Assembly (NCBI RefSeq): GCF_024171485.1
Contig: NZ_JALJZX010000002.1
Span: forward strand, 620,001 to 684,000
Direction of reading: 5' to 3'
DNA: 64,000 nucleotides
Origin: Chryseobacterium sp. HSC-36S06
GTDB lineage: Bacteria; Bacteroidota; Bacteroidia; Flavobacteriales; Weeksellaceae
Part shown: one piece after another, positions 8,795-17,921 of the stretch
Position numbering within the stretch: position 1 is the stretch's first letter
How the letters are laid out: every line of letters begins with the position of its first letter
Made by a program: the position numbers and the translations under genes
Notes under the pieces: generated by a model
The model's database searches: none
What the model was told of the DNA's origin: nothing
The model's input: the letters and a program-made list of their open reading frames with translations, nothing else

Positions 8795-9799
8795 TCAGTT
8801 ATTTTCTAATTTGTCAAGGAATGGATAATCCTCCTGAGCATAAACATATTCGTAAACTTTGTCTGCAGTTGGATATGGAGACTGCTCCATAAATTCAACG
8901 CATTCTTCAACGAAATCTCTGGATTTTTCATCCAAAACATTCAGTTCGTCTTCAGTAGCCCAATTATTTTCCAGAATCCGCTGTTTTACGATCTCGATTG
9001 GATCGTCTTTCTTGTGTTCTGCAACTTCTTCTTTTGATCTGTAAGGTTCTGCATCAGACATTGAGTGGCCTCTGTAACGGTAAGTTCTGGCCTCAATAAA
9101 TGTTGGTCCATCTCCTCTTCTTGCTCTTTCGATCGCTTCGTAGGCAGCTTCCGCCACTTTTTCAGGATCCATTGCATCTACAGGAAGGCAAGGCATTTCG
9201 TAACCAAGACCAAGTTTATAAATATCTTCGTGATTGGCCGTTCTTTTCACTGAAGTTCCCATTGCGTACTGGTTGTTTTCTACAACGAAAACGACAGGAA
9301 GTTTCCAGTTCATCGCCATATTGAAGGTTTCATGAAGTGAACCCTGGCGCGCAGCACCGTCTCCAAAGAAACAGATGTTCACTCCCCCGGTTTCGAAATA
9401 TTTATCTCCGAAAGCGATTCCGGCTCCCAAAGGAATCTGGCCGCCCACAATTCCATGGCCTCCATAAAATCTTTTTTCTTTGCTGAAGATGTGCATAGAA
9501 CCACCCATACCTCCTGAAGTACCCGTAGCTTTACCGCAGAGTTCTGCCATAATTCTTTTCGGATCAACTCCCATTGCCATTGGATGAATGTGACATCTGT
9601 AAGCGGTAATCATGCTGTCTTTGGTAAGATCCATTGCATGGGCAAAACCGGCCGGTATTGCTTCCTGCCCGTTGTACAAATGTAAAAATCCACGGATTTT
9701 CTGTTTAAGGTAGAGAGAACGGCATTTGTCTTCAAACCTTCTCCACATCGTCATTTCTTCGTACCACTGAAGATACACTTCTTTTGAAAATTCTTTCAT
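8795..9799 (-). CDS. pdhA: Pyruvate dehydrogenase E1 component, alpha subunit
   Basis: This 334-residue subunit carries the thiamine diphosphate site of E1, which decarboxylates pyruvate and passes the acetyl unit to E2. Visible features are the thiamine motif GDGAARQGS, followed by ENNQYAMGTSV at ~residues 155-185, and the phosphorylation-loop-like YRYRGHSMSDAEPYRS near residue 245. The length is usual for a two-subunit E1 alpha chain. The beta chain (pdhB) is not adjacent, which is not the commonest arrangement but occurs in flavobacteria. A consensus -7 element lies just upstream, and the E2 gene lies downstream past a hairpin. Confidence 0.95.
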   Translation of the reverse strand: MKEFSKEVYLQWYEEMTMWRRFEDKCRSLYLKQKIRGFLHLYNGQEAIPAGFAHAMDLTKDSMITAYRCHIHPMAMGVDPKRIMAELCGKATGTSGGMGGSMHIFSKEKRFYGGHGIVGGQIPLGAGIAFGDKYFETGGVNICFFGDGAARQGSLHETFNMAMNWKLPVVFVVENNQYAMGTSVKRTANHEDIYKLGLGYEMPCLPVDAMDPEKVAEAAYEAIERARRGDGPTFIEARTYRYRGHSMSDAEPYRSKEEVAEHKKDDPIEIVKQRILENNWATEDELNVLDEKSRDFVEECVEFMEQSPYPTADKVYEYVYAQEDYPFLDKLENN

Positions 9800-9818
9800 G
9801 TTTAATCGAAATATGTCG

Positions 9819-9826
9819 CAAAAATA
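9819..9826 (-). promoter_or_regulatory. Putative -7 element for pdhA
   Basis: TATTTTTG on the minus strand fits TAnnTTTG and ends 19 bases upstream of the ATG at 9799, giving a short leader of ~14 nt. Confidence 0.5.
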
Positions 9827-9893
9827 CTAAAAAACTTTGTCTTTACAGATAGCTTCAAAAGAGAATTTTATCATACTTCATTTAAAAAAAACT

Positions 9894-9901
9894 TATTTTT
9901 G
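9894..9901 (+). promoter_or_regulatory. Putative -7 element for the PAP2-like gene
   Basis: TATTTTTG on the plus strand fits TAnnTTTG. It lies 17 bases before the ATG at 9919 and diverges from the pdhA promoter. Confidence 0.5.
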
Positions 9902-9918
9902 GAACCATAATTTTACGT

Positions 9919-10521
9919 ATGTTAAAAAACTACCCGCCGGTTTTGATTGGAGTTTCAAAATTCATCTCAAATTTCTTTAATCCGCTTGTTTCCCTCATCA
10001 TATTTTTCATTTATATCAGCTCCAAGAATTATTCTGCGGCTGCTTCAATACAGACCTTTGTACCCATTTTACTGCTTACTGTTCTGCCCATTATTATCTG
10101 GATTGTGTGGAATGTAAGGAAAGGCAATTACACCAATTTGGATGTATCTAACCGCAACCAAAGGAAGAGTTTATATTTTTTTATTTCCGGGTGTATCGGA
10201 GTATATCTCATTTATGATTACATAACGACAGCATCCCCGGATGTCCTCATGATATTTCTCATGATTCTGCTTCTGGTACTGCAGTTCAGCAATTATTTCA
10301 TTAAAAGTTCCATGCATACCGCCTTCAATGTTTTTGTAGCGGCACTATTTTTTGCTGAAAGCCCTGTTTTGGGACTTCTATGGCTTGTGATCGCAATTTT
10401 GGTAGGAATTACAAGAGTTATTCTAAAAAGACATACGACCAAAGAAGTGATTACCGGAGCTTTAATCGCTGTATTAGTTTCTTTTATTTACCTTTATACC
10501 AACATCCAATTCCAGCACTAA
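9919..10521 (+). CDS. PAP2-like integral membrane protein
   Basis: The 200-residue protein has about six hydrophobic segments. Near the C-terminus it carries remnants of the PAP2 (lipid phosphatase) motifs: SSMHTAFN around residue 134, in place of the usual PSGH, and GITRVILKRHTTKEVITGA near residues 167-185, which matches the SRVxxxxHxxxDVxxG pattern with Glu for Asp. The first PAP2 motif (KxxxxxxRP) is not evident. It may therefore be a diverged or non-catalytic member acting on an isoprenoid or phospholipid phosphate in the inner membrane. The BlaI-type repressor gene starts 5 bases after its stop, so the two are cotranscribed. Confidence 0.7.
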   Translation: MLKNYPPVLIGVSKFISNFFNPLVSLIIFFIYISSKNYSAAASIQTFVPILLLTVLPIIIWIVWNVRKGNYTNLDVSNRNQRKSLYFFISGCIGVYLIYDYITTASPDVLMIFLMILLLVLQFSNYFIKSSMHTAFNVFVAALFFAESPVLGLLWLVIAILVGITRVILKRHTTKEVITGALIAVLVSFIYLYTNIQFQH

Positions 10522-10526
10522 AAACT

Positions 10527-10988
10527 ATGAAAATAAATACGCTAACCCATTCGGAAGAGCTCTTGATGAATATTTTGTGGAAACTGAATTCCGCTTACAT
10601 GAAAGACGTCATGGAAGCATATCCGGAACCAAAACCACATCAGAATACGGTTTCTACTTTCATGAAAATCCTTGTCGAAAAGGAATTTTTAATCACCGAA
10701 AAAGAAGGCCGAATCTTTAAATATTCTGTGGCGATTCCTTATGATGATTACCGCAAATTTGTGCTCAGGAATTTTGCAGAAAACTATTTCAATCATTCTG
10801 TTCCGGAGCTCGTAAAAACCCTTCTTGATGAGCAACTCCTTACAACCAATGAATTGATCAATATTGCTGGGATCACCCGTTCTGAGAAGAAAGATGAAAG
10901 TCCGATAAGCGATTTTATCAACGAAATTACTTCAAACAAAAAGGAGAAGAAAAAAGGAAAAAAGAAGGACAAGAAGAAGAAAAAATAA
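10527..10988 (+). CDS. BlaI/MecI/CopY-family transcriptional repressor
   Basis: This 153-residue DNA-binding protein has the winged-helix fold of penicillinase repressors: LTHSEELLMNILWKLN at the start, HQNTVSTFMKILVEKEFLITEKEGRIFKYSV as wing and recognition region (residues ~34-65), then a dimerisation helix. The start at 10527 is chosen because translation from 10380 would overlap the upstream gene and add a non-homologous arginine-rich tract. The last ~18 residues are almost all Lys/Glu/Gly (NKKEKKKGKKKDKKKKK), which is unusual. No BlaR1-type sensor-protease gene is adjacent; the neighbours are a PAP2-like protein and DUF4153. Confidence 0.9.
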   Translation: MKINTLTHSEELLMNILWKLNSAYMKDVMEAYPEPKPHQNTVSTFMKILVEKEFLITEKEGRIFKYSVAIPYDDYRKFVLRNFAENYFNHSVPELVKTLLDEQLLTTNELINIAGITRSEKKDESPISDFINEITSNKKEKKKGKKKDKKKKK

Positions 10989-11007
10989 ACAGCTTAATCT
11001 TACTCCT

Positions 11008-12783
11008 ATGCTTAAAAAAATACGCGACATATCCGGCAAAGCAGGCGAAAACATTCGGGAATACCCGATGGTATTGCTCATGTCTTTTCTGGGTTCAGTA
11101 TCGCTGATATGTTATGCACACGGCGATTTCAATTCGAATCCCAATTTTTTTGTTTTTATAAAGTTCGCGCTGGTTTCCTGCCTTGGGATTTCACTCATGT
11201 TTGCATTGAAAATGCTTTCGCAAAGGATTGGGAAGCAAATTGTACTAGAGATTGCCGGTGTTTTGTTCTTAGTATTTTTCTATTTTCTGCTGCCCCAAGA
11301 GAAAAAATATTTTACGGAGCGGTTTGCTTTTTTAATTGTGCCTGCTTTTATTGTTTCGCATCTTTTGGTGTCATTTATTGCATTTTTCGGTAAAGAAAAA
11401 GAGCTTAATTTCTGGCAATACAACAAGAATTTATTCATCAATATATTTCTTACCGGTGTTTTTACCGGTGTTTTAACGGGTGGTGTAGAACTAGCAATTC
11501 TGGCAGTAGATCAACTTTTCAGTTTTAATTTCAGTGAACAGTATTATCTGGACACCTTTTATTTTCTTTCCATTTTCGGCAGCAGTTTTATTTTTCTCAT
11601 GTTTAATGAAAAAGGTCTTCTTGATTTGGAGAAACACGGAACATATCCTGTAATTCTGAAATTTTTCACGCAATACATTTTAATTCCGCTTTTGCTTATT
11701 TATGCCGTAATTCTTTATTTATATTCTGCTAAAATCCTTATTAACTGGGAACTGCCGAGGGGCTGGGTTTCGTATTTAATTTTAGCTTACGCTGTTGTCG
11801 GAATTTTGGCTTTACTGCTTGTACATCCTTTAAAACATGAATCAACAGCCTCATGGGTAAGAATATTTTCGAAAGTATTCTATTTTACCCTGATTCCGCT
11901 TCTTGTTTTGCTTTTCACCGCAATTTTTACCAGAATTTTAGAATACGGATATACAGAACCAAGATATTTTGTGCTGCTATTAGCGATTTGGCTAACGCTG
12001 GTAGTTTTCTATTTTATTTTTATATCTAAAGCGACGATTAAATTCGTCCCGGTTAGCCTCTTTACGATCGGTTTATTTGCACTGGCCTTTCCTTATCTCA
12101 ATACATTTTCTGTCGCCAAAAGAAGTCAGAAAACTGAACTTCAAAATATCCTGAATCAAAATAATTTAATTAAAAATGGTAAAATTGATTTCAGTGTAAA
12201 AGTTTCAGACACCATTGCAGATGAAATTTCAAATAAAATCGGGTTTTTATTAAAACGTGAGGAGAAAGAATTCGTGTTGAATTATATGAATCCAAAACAT
12301 CAAAAGATTATTACCAATAATATTGATAAAGGAACTTTATACGGAATAGAAGGTATGGTTCGGTCTGCATTTTCGAATATTGAAAAGACCAAGAGTTTTT
12401 TTGGAGAAAATTTTGAACTTGTGGCAGAAAACAGAGTACGGTCTGTAAAGGATTATGATTTTTTCGCCAGGGTTGACAATTATCCGCAAACCGGCGGTTT
12501 AACTGTTGGGCCGGATGTTTTTACCATACAGAGCCAGCAAAAGGAAAAAATCTTAATTATCACATTAAACAATAATGTAAGCTGGGATGCAAGTAAAGAA
12601 ATACAGGCATTGATGGCAAAGTACAGCAACAGAACAGGCCGTCTTTCGGTTCCAGATATATCACTGGAGCATGATTTGGGAAATTATCATCTCAAAATCA
12701 TGTTCGACAATCTCGTGCGTGAGAATTTCGGAAACAGAACTATTTATTTCAGTGATGCGTATATCTTTATTCGCAGCAAATAA
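11008..12783 (+). CDS. DUF4153 domain-containing membrane protein
   Basis: The 591-residue protein has roughly ten membrane helices in its first ~370 residues, including the LPQEKKYFTERFAFLIVPAF region typical of DUF4153. A soluble C-terminal domain of ~220 residues follows. The family is widespread in Bacteroidota and Firmicutes and has no established function. The gene is 19 bases after the BlaI-type repressor and ends at a strong terminator, so it may be the target or partner of that regulator. Which side of the membrane the C-terminal domain occupies is not clear. Confidence 0.85.
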   Translation: MLKKIRDISGKAGENIREYPMVLLMSFLGSVSLICYAHGDFNSNPNFFVFIKFALVSCLGISLMFALKMLSQRIGKQIVLEIAGVLFLVFFYFLLPQEKKYFTERFAFLIVPAFIVSHLLVSFIAFFGKEKELNFWQYNKNLFINIFLTGVFTGVLTGGVELAILAVDQLFSFNFSEQYYLDTFYFLSIFGSSFIFLMFNEKGLLDLEKHGTYPVILKFFTQYILIPLLLIYAVILYLYSAKILINWELPRGWVSYLILAYAVVGILALLLVHPLKHESTASWVRIFSKVFYFTLIPLLVLLFTAIFTRILEYGYTEPRYFVLLLAIWLTLVVFYFIFISKATIKFVPVSLFTIGLFALAFPYLNTFSVAKRSQKTELQNILNQNNLIKNGKIDFSVKVSDTIADEISNKIGFLLKREEKEFVLNYMNPKHQKIITNNIDKGTLYGIEGMVRSAFSNIEKTKSFFGENFELVAENRVRSVKDYDFFARVDNYPQTGGLTVGPDVFTIQSQQKEKILIITLNNNVSWDASKEIQALMAKYSNRTGRLSVPDISLEHDLGNYHLKIMFDNLVRENFGNRTIYFSDAYIFIRSK

Positions 12784-12805
12784 ATTTCTTCCTTTGCTCA
12801 TAGGC

Positions 12806-12834
12806 AAAAAAAAAGCGGCTTAAAAGCCGCTTCA
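12806..12834. terminator. Bidirectional terminator between DUF4153 and RRM genes
   Basis: AAGCGGCTT/AAGCCGCTT arms with a two-base loop form a tight hairpin at 12813-12832. On the minus strand it is followed by a run of nine T, making a strong terminator for the RRM gene. Confidence 0.85.
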
Positions 12835-12851
12835 CTATTAGTTGTAAAATC

Positions 12852-13211
12852 TTACCAGTTTGAACCGCCACGATTTCCTCCACCGTATCCGCTTCCGCCT
12901 CCACGATTTCCTCCACCGTAACCGCCGCCTCCGCCACGATTATTGTCGAAACTTCTTCTTGGTTTGTCTTCTCTTGGCTTAGCTTCAGAAACGTTAAGTT
13001 CTTTACCGTCCAATTCTTTTCCGTTTAAAGCTTCGATAGCGTTTTTACCGTCTTCGTCGCTCATTTCTACGAAACCGAATCCTCTGGATCTACCGGTTTC
13101 TCTGTCTGTGATAATTTTAGCAGAAGATACTTCGCCAAATTCTGAAAAAAGGTCTTGCAATGACTCTTCTCTTGTAGAGTAATTGATGTTTGAAACAAAA
13201 ATGTTCATCAT
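12852..13211 (-). CDS. Glycine-rich RNA-binding protein (single RRM)
   Basis: The 119-residue protein has one RNA recognition motif (residues ~1-80). RNP-2 is MNIFVSNINYS and RNP-1 is RGFGFVEM (~residues 44-51). It ends in a Gly/Asn/Arg-rich tail made of GGGGYGGGNRGG-type repeats. Such short RRM-Gly proteins are common in cyanobacteria and Bacteroidota, where they bind RNA and are often cold- or stress-responsive. The second ATG (13208) is an equally possible start. An AT-rich leader of more than 100 bases precedes it. The terminator after the gene is strong, so it is probably monocistronic. Confidence 0.9.
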   Translation of the reverse strand: MMNIFVSNINYSTREESLQDLFSEFGEVSSAKIITDRETGRSRGFGFVEMSDEDGKNAIEALNGKELDGKELNVSEAKPREDKPRRSFDNNRGGGGGYGGGNRGGGSGYGGGNRGGSNW

Positions 13212-13348
13212 AAAAAAAATTAAAAAATTAATACTTGTTGAAATTATAAATGAAAGTCAACAATTGATGAACAAAGATTGATTTCGGATATAAAAACGGG
13301 TGCAAGTTACAAATTAAATTGAATTACACAATTTTTTTTAATAATCTT

Positions 13349-14212
13349 TTAATCAACCTCTCTTCCTTCAGAGGCCTGAAGAATTGCGAACCAGTCTTCA
13401 GTATCCATTTTTATTGTTAAACTTTTTCTGAATTCTCTGATTGTCTTCGGCTTAGACGTTCCTATTACGGGAATTATTCGAGCAGGATGAGCAAGCAAAA
13501 AGGCTAAAAGAAGCTGGTTTTCTTCAGTTCCATATTTTATACAAAGATCCTTAATGACTGTCTTTAATCTGATATTCTGAGCAGAATTTTCTGTAAAATA
13601 ATCCCCCATGACCGACCACGCCATAGGCCGCAGTTTTTTCAGTATTAACTGATCGAGTGTTCCGTTGTAAAAAGCATCAACTTTATTTACAGAGATTTCA
13701 ACCTGATTGGTAATTAACGGGAATGCATCATTAATAAGCTCATATTGCGAAACTGAAAAATTAGAAACCCCAAAATGTCTTACCTTTTTCTGTTCCCGTA
13801 AAACCGCAAAACTTTCTGATATTTCATCAGGACTCATTAAGGGTGATGGTCGGTGAAGCAACAGAAGGTCAAGATAATCGGTTTGCAGATTTTCCAGACT
13901 TTGATCGACAGATTTTAAAATATGCTCCCGGGAATAATTGTAGGATTTAATCCCGTAGCTTCTGTTCTTACACGGCATCTGTATTCCGCATTTGGAAATG
14001 AACTGTACGTCTTCCCTTTTGATTTTCATTTCGGAGAAAGCATCACCGAAAAGCTTCTCTGTGGTATAGTTTCCGTAAAGATCAGCATGATCGAAAGTTG
14101 AAAATCCTTCTTCGAGAGAAGTTTCAATTAATTCCTGAACTCCTTTCGCAGAATGATCAGCTCCCCAAACTCCCCAACGCATCGTACCAATAATAATGGG
14201 TGAAAACTTCAT
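13349..14212 (-). CDS. Aldo/keto reductase
   Basis: This 287-residue NAD(P)H-dependent oxidoreductase has a TIM barrel with the full catalytic tetrad visible: Asp and Tyr in DHADLYGNY (residues ~40-48), Lys in FISKCGIQ, and His in LLLHRPSP. The cofactor region PVIGTSKPKTIREFRKSL near the C-terminus is also present. The sequence resembles the YdhF-type subgroup acting on small carbonyl compounds. The physiological substrate is unknown. It converges on nothing downstream and is divergent from the T9SS protein gene. Confidence 0.9.
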   Translation of the reverse strand: MKFSPIIIGTMRWGVWGADHSAKGVQELIETSLEEGFSTFDHADLYGNYTTEKLFGDAFSEMKIKREDVQFISKCGIQMPCKNRSYGIKSYNYSREHILKSVDQSLENLQTDYLDLLLLHRPSPLMSPDEISESFAVLREQKKVRHFGVSNFSVSQYELINDAFPLITNQVEISVNKVDAFYNGTLDQLILKKLRPMAWSVMGDYFTENSAQNIRLKTVIKDLCIKYGTEENQLLLAFLLAHPARIIPVIGTSKPKTIREFRKSLTIKMDTEDWFAILQASEGREVD

Positions 14213-14293
14213 AATTCAGCAATTTTAATCAAAATTAAATATTTTAAACTTATTTTTAACATTCGAAATTCCTATCCACACCATAATAAATTT

Positions 14294-14301
14294 TATATTT
14301 G
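14294..14301 (+). promoter_or_regulatory. Putative -7 element for the T9SS protein gene
   Basis: TATATTTG matches TAnnTTTG and ends 17 bases before the ATG at 14319. Confidence 0.5.
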
Positions 14302-14318
14302 AAGAAAATTAATTCATA

Positions 14319-15782
14319 ATGAAAAAACTCTCTTTTCTTTTTTTATCCCTGTTCTCAACAATGGCATTTTCGCAATTTGTAAGTCCGGGAACGGGAATAA
14401 CCTATAACCTTGCGTCTCTTTCTGCGGCAGCTCCTGCTGTTTTGGTAAATAACGGAACTGCATACCAAATGACCGCAGACATTACTATCTCGAATGGCGA
14501 TACCCTTCTGATGGATGAAGATACCACCCTGAAAATAGATGGTGGAAAACAACTTACCATTGCCGGAACTTATGATACCAATGCAGGGAATATTTTAGTT
14601 ACCGCAACCGATCCTGCAGTAATCTTTAAAGGAATACGTCTGGAATCTTCGGCGACCGTAACCATAAAGAACACGACATTTGAATATGGCGGCGGTATAC
14701 AGGCTTTAACTGGAAATTTTTTAATGGAAAATTCCATTGTTAGATATTTTAAATCTGGTCTTGTTACGGGAGCGTCCCTTAATTTCTCTACCGGAAACCC
14801 AATTGTTAGAAATTCCCAGTTCATCGAGAATGATCTTCCTGCCGTTGCTTCAGGTGCAAACCAATCTGTAGCATTAGAATTCACCGGAAACTATCTTTAC
14901 GGTAATACCAAAGGGAATTCTAACCGACCGCAGATCAATATGGGACCAAGTGGTACCGGTATTACAAAAATCTTAAATAATACCATCATTGGCGACCGAA
15001 CACTCACAAAAGTTGGAGGCGTTTCTGTCTCAACTTTATTAGGAGTTGAAAATCATCCTCAGATTGAAGGCAATATTATTAAAGACAACCGTTACGGAAT
15101 TACCGTTGCAGGAAACAATTCCTCCGGATCCATTTCAAATAATGTTTTAACAGACAATAATACAGAGCCGTTGCCGGCAAACGGGGGAAGCGGAATATCA
15201 TTATCGGGAAGCGGAAGCCAGGTGATGGCTATTAAGGTAGAAAAAAATCAGATCCGTGGTAGCCTTTGGGGAATCACGGTAATTGGAACCGCTCAGGCTG
15301 ATTTTGGAGGTGGAAACTTGGGAAGTACCGGTGAAAATGTTTTCTTTAATAATGGAAACGGAGGTCAGATTTATGCACTTTATAATAATACAGCGCATCC
15401 TCTGAGCGCAACCAACAACTGCTGGAGAGAAAATGAATTGTCAGATGATGCAATGGTTGAAAGTGTAATTTTCCACAGTGTAGACGATTCAACCAAAGGG
15501 ACTGTAAATTATGCTCCATATCTTTGTGGGCAGCCGATGTCTACAAACGATGCAAATCTCTTAAAAAGCAGCATCTACCCTAACCCAAGCAACGGAAACT
15601 TTGTATTCGAAGCTGAATATGCAGGAAACATCGTGATTTCTGATATGAATGGCAGAATCATTTATTCCGCAATCACTGTCAAAGGAAAAAATAACATTTC
15701 ACTGAAAGCAAATACTGGAGTTTATATGCTGCAGTATCATGCTCAGGGTAAAAAACAATCTAATAAATTAATTATTAAATAA
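14319..15782 (+). CDS. Secreted right-handed beta-helix protein with type IX sorting signal
   Basis: The 487-residue protein has an N-terminal signal peptide (MKKLSFLFLSLFSTMAFS). Its long middle part (residues ~45-390) has repeating short beta strands with many Asn and Gly (NTTFEYGGG, NSIVRYFKSG, NNTIIGDR, SISNNVLTDN), typical of parallel beta-helix (PbH1) folds. The last ~75 residues form a type A type IX secretion C-terminal domain, with SIYPNPSNGNF, ISDMNGR and a final KLIIK. It should be exported by the Por system to the cell surface or medium. No catalytic residues are assigned; a carbohydrate-binding or lyase role is only possible. A good terminator follows. Confidence 0.88.
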   Translation: MKKLSFLFLSLFSTMAFSQFVSPGTGITYNLASLSAAAPAVLVNNGTAYQMTADITISNGDTLLMDEDTTLKIDGGKQLTIAGTYDTNAGNILVTATDPAVIFKGIRLESSATVTIKNTTFEYGGGIQALTGNFLMENSIVRYFKSGLVTGASLNFSTGNPIVRNSQFIENDLPAVASGANQSVALEFTGNYLYGNTKGNSNRPQINMGPSGTGITKILNNTIIGDRTLTKVGGVSVSTLLGVENHPQIEGNIIKDNRYGITVAGNNSSGSISNNVLTDNNTEPLPANGGSGISLSGSGSQVMAIKVEKNQIRGSLWGITVIGTAQADFGGGNLGSTGENVFFNNGNGGQIYALYNNTAHPLSATNNCWRENELSDDAMVESVIFHSVDDSTKGTVNYAPYLCGQPMSTNDANLLKSSIYPNPSNGNFVFEAEYAGNIVISDMNGRIIYSAITVKGKNNISLKANTGVYMLQYHAQGKKQSNKLIIK

Positions 15783-15805
15783 TTGACCCTTAAATTAATT
15801 TATTC

Positions 15806-15840
15806 AAACTCATTCTGAACGCTACAGAATGAGTTTTTTT
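15806..15840 (+). terminator. Terminator after the T9SS protein gene
   Basis: A perfect 12-bp stem (AAACTCATTCTG) with a 7-nt loop at 15806-15836 is followed by TTTTTTT. Confidence 0.85.
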
Positions 15841-15874
15841 ATACATTTACATCGGATTTAAAAACTTTCAAAAC

Positions 15875-16288
15875 ATGAAAATCCACACTACAAATTATAA
15901 AAATACCTTTATTGAAATCGCTGAAGACTGCCCTGTTTCCAGCGGCCAAATTCCACCAACAAAAAGAACCCCCACTCTTGCGAATATTCAGTATGAAATG
16001 GTTGCTGAAAATCCTTACCAATTCACCTCAGATGATGTAATGTTCGAATGCTATGCTCAAAAAAATGATATTACTGAAAACGAAAGAGCAGAAGGCCGGA
16101 AAGATTTCTTTTCAAAAGGTCAGGCATGTTTTCGCTCTTCAGCACTTTCAAAAAGATACGGCTTCGGAATTCACCACAATGAAGAAGGAAAAGTTGCCAT
16201 CTATCCCGCCGGAAGCGAGGAATATGAAAGACTGGTGAACGATGACTCGATTGCCAAGGTCAAAGCAATGAGGAACAAAAGAAAATAA
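15875..16288 (+). CDS. DUF6157 family protein
   Basis: The 137-residue cytoplasmic protein begins MKIHTTNYKNTFIEIAEDCP and contains PTLANIQYEMVAENPYQFTSDD, both characteristic of the DUF6157 family. The C-terminal half has FSKGQACFRSSALSKRYGFGIH and ends in a basic tail (MRNKRK). The family is small, without membrane segments, and of unknown function. The gene sits alone between a terminator and the sigma factor gene on the same strand. Confidence 0.85.
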   Translation: MKIHTTNYKNTFIEIAEDCPVSSGQIPPTKRTPTLANIQYEMVAENPYQFTSDDVMFECYAQKNDITENERAEGRKDFFSKGQACFRSSALSKRYGFGIHHNEEGKVAIYPAGSEEYERLVNDDSIAKVKAMRNKRK

Positions 16289-16402
16289 GACCATATATCT
16301 ATAATTTTTTCGCGTAAAATATACTTTTTTACAGATTTGTAACCTTTTCGACTTTGGCATCGTATAATCTAATGCAGTCCTAAAGTGGACGGGTTTTTAT
16401 AC

Positions 16403-17269
16403 ATGAGACAATTAAAAATTACAAAGCAGGTTACCAACAGAGAAACTGCATCACTTGACAAATATCTACAGGAAATTGGTAAAGTGGATTTGATTACTGC
16501 CGACGAAGAGGTAGATTTGGCACAGAAAATTCGTGCGGGAGACAGGGTTGCCCTGGAAAAACTTATTAAGGCAAACCTCCGTTTCGTAGTTTCGGTTTCG
16601 AAACAGTACCAAAATCAGGGACTTTCTTTGCCGGATTTAATCAACGAAGGTAACTTAGGTTTGATGAAAGCTGCGAAGAGATACGATGAAACCAGAGGTT
16701 TTAAGTTTATCTCCTATGCCGTTTGGTGGATCCGTCAGTCAATTTTACAGGCATTGGCAGAACAGTCGAGAATTGTAAGATTACCGCTCAACAAAATTGG
16801 CTCGATCAATAAAATCAACAAAGCTTACGCACACCTCGAGCAGGAAAACGAAAGACCGCCTTCTCCCGAAGAACTGGCTGAAGTGCTAGACATGAGCGAA
16901 GACGATATCAAGGAATCAATGAAGAATTCCGGTCGCCATTTATCCATGGATGCGCCACTTGTAGAAGGTGAAGATTCTAACCTGTACGACGTTTTGCGTT
17001 CCGGTGAATCTCCAAGCCCTGATAAAGATTTGATGCTTGAATCTCTTCAGATTGAAATCGAAAGAGCTTTGCAGACATTAACACCAAGAGAGGCAGATTT
17101 GGTTCGTTTATATTTCGGACTGAACGGTAAACATCCGATGACTTTGGAAGAAATCGGCGAAACTTTTGACCTGACAAGAGAAAGAGTCCGTCAGATTAAA
17201 GAAAAAGCCATTAAAAGATTGAAACACAACACCAGAAGCAAGATTTTGAAATCTTATTTGGGGAAATAA
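16403..17269 (+). CDS. rpoD: Primary sigma factor (sigma-70 family, RpoD/SigA)
   Basis: This 288-residue protein directs RNA polymerase to housekeeping promoters, here of the TAnnTTTG type. It is the short Bacteroidota form that lacks region 1.1 and begins MRQLKITKQ, which is why the start at 16403 is preferred to 16385. Region 1.2 ([14 protein letters not shown]), region 2 ([21 protein letters not shown], given here up to its core, and [10 protein letters not shown]), region 3 ([14 protein letters not shown]) and region 4 with its helix-turn-helix ([19 protein letters not shown]) are all present. A clear terminator follows, so transcription ends here. It is a core gene and supports a chromosomal origin. 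Confidence 0.96.
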   Translation: MRQLKITKQVTNRETASLDKYLQEIGKVDLITADEEVDLAQKIRAGDRVALEKLIKANLRFVVSVSKQYQNQGLSLPDLINEGNLGLMKAAKRYDETRGFKFISYAVWWIRQSILQALAEQSRIVRLPLNKIGSINKINKAYAHLEQENERPPSPEELAEVLDMSEDDIKESMKNSGRHLSMDAPLVEGEDSNLYDVLRSGESPSPDKDLMLESLQIEIERALQTLTPREADLVRLYFGLNGKHPMTLEEIGETFDLTRERVRQIKEKAIKRLKHNTRSKILKSYLGK

Positions 17270-17285
17270 TTTTTTTATATCAATT

Positions 17286-17316
17286 AAAAAAGGAACTCGT
17301 TTGAGTTCCTTTTTTT
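17286..17316. terminator. Bidirectional terminator between rpoD and the Crp-type regulator
   Basis: AAAAAAGGAACTC and GAGTTCCTTTTTT form a perfect 13-bp stem with a 4-nt loop. It also touches the stop codon of the converging Crp-type gene. Confidence 0.9.
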
Positions 17317-17908
17317 ATGAAGTCTGGAAATTTTTTCTCGCCAGTTCCTTCCGCACGCGGCTTAAACTTTCCGGAGTAATACCAAGGTAAGAAGCTACCA
17401 TCCATTGCGGTACCCGAAGCAGAATATCCGGATACATTTTGATAAAACTCATATATCTTTCTTCCGCAGTATCGCTTAATAAAGAATTTACACGATTCTG
17501 AAGATTTCGGATATGTTTCTGAAGAAGAAGATCATTATTCTCGGCAGTATTAGGAAATTCTAAATTAATGCTGGTGAAGAAATCTGCATTAAGCAACAAA
17601 ATTTCAGATTCCTCGACGGCTTCAATATAATATTTTGATTTCTCGTTGAAATAAAGCGAACTTCTGTCAGAAATCAGCCATTTTTCCGGCGCAAACTGAA
17701 TGATATGTTCTTTACCGTTTTTATCAATAGAATACATCCTGAGCAAACCTTTTTCCACGAAATAAGTTCCGTTGCAGATTTCGCCGTCACGAAGAAGAAA
17801 CTCATTTTTCAAAACCTTTTTAGGGGAATAAAAGTTACTGCATGCGGTTACGGCTTCTTTTGGAATCTCCAGAATTTCCGATAAATAGCTCTCTATATTT
17901 TCCATCAC
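17315..17908 (-). CDS. Crp/Fnr-family transcriptional regulator
   Basis: The 197-residue protein has a cyclic-nucleotide-binding-like beta roll (residues ~20-120, with LLRDGEICNGTYFVEKGLLRMY) and a C-terminal winged helix (LRVPQWMVASYLGITPESLSRVRKEL). This form lacks the classic cAMP-contact arginine motif and belongs to the broad group of Bacteroidota Crp-like proteins whose ligand is unknown. The bacillithiol-linked ytxJ gene lies 13 bases upstream on the same strand, so the two are probably cotranscribed. A role in redox or thiol stress is an inference from that neighbour. Confidence 0.88.
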   Translation of the reverse strand: MMENIESYLSEILEIPKEAVTACSNFYSPKKVLKNEFLLRDGEICNGTYFVEKGLLRMYSIDKNGKEHIIQFAPEKWLISDRSSLYFNEKSKYYIEAVEESEILLLNADFFTSINLEFPNTAENNDLLLQKHIRNLQNRVNSLLSDTAEERYMSFIKMYPDILLRVPQWMVASYLGITPESLSRVRKELARKNFQTS

Positions 17909-17921
17909 AATTTTTCCGGAA

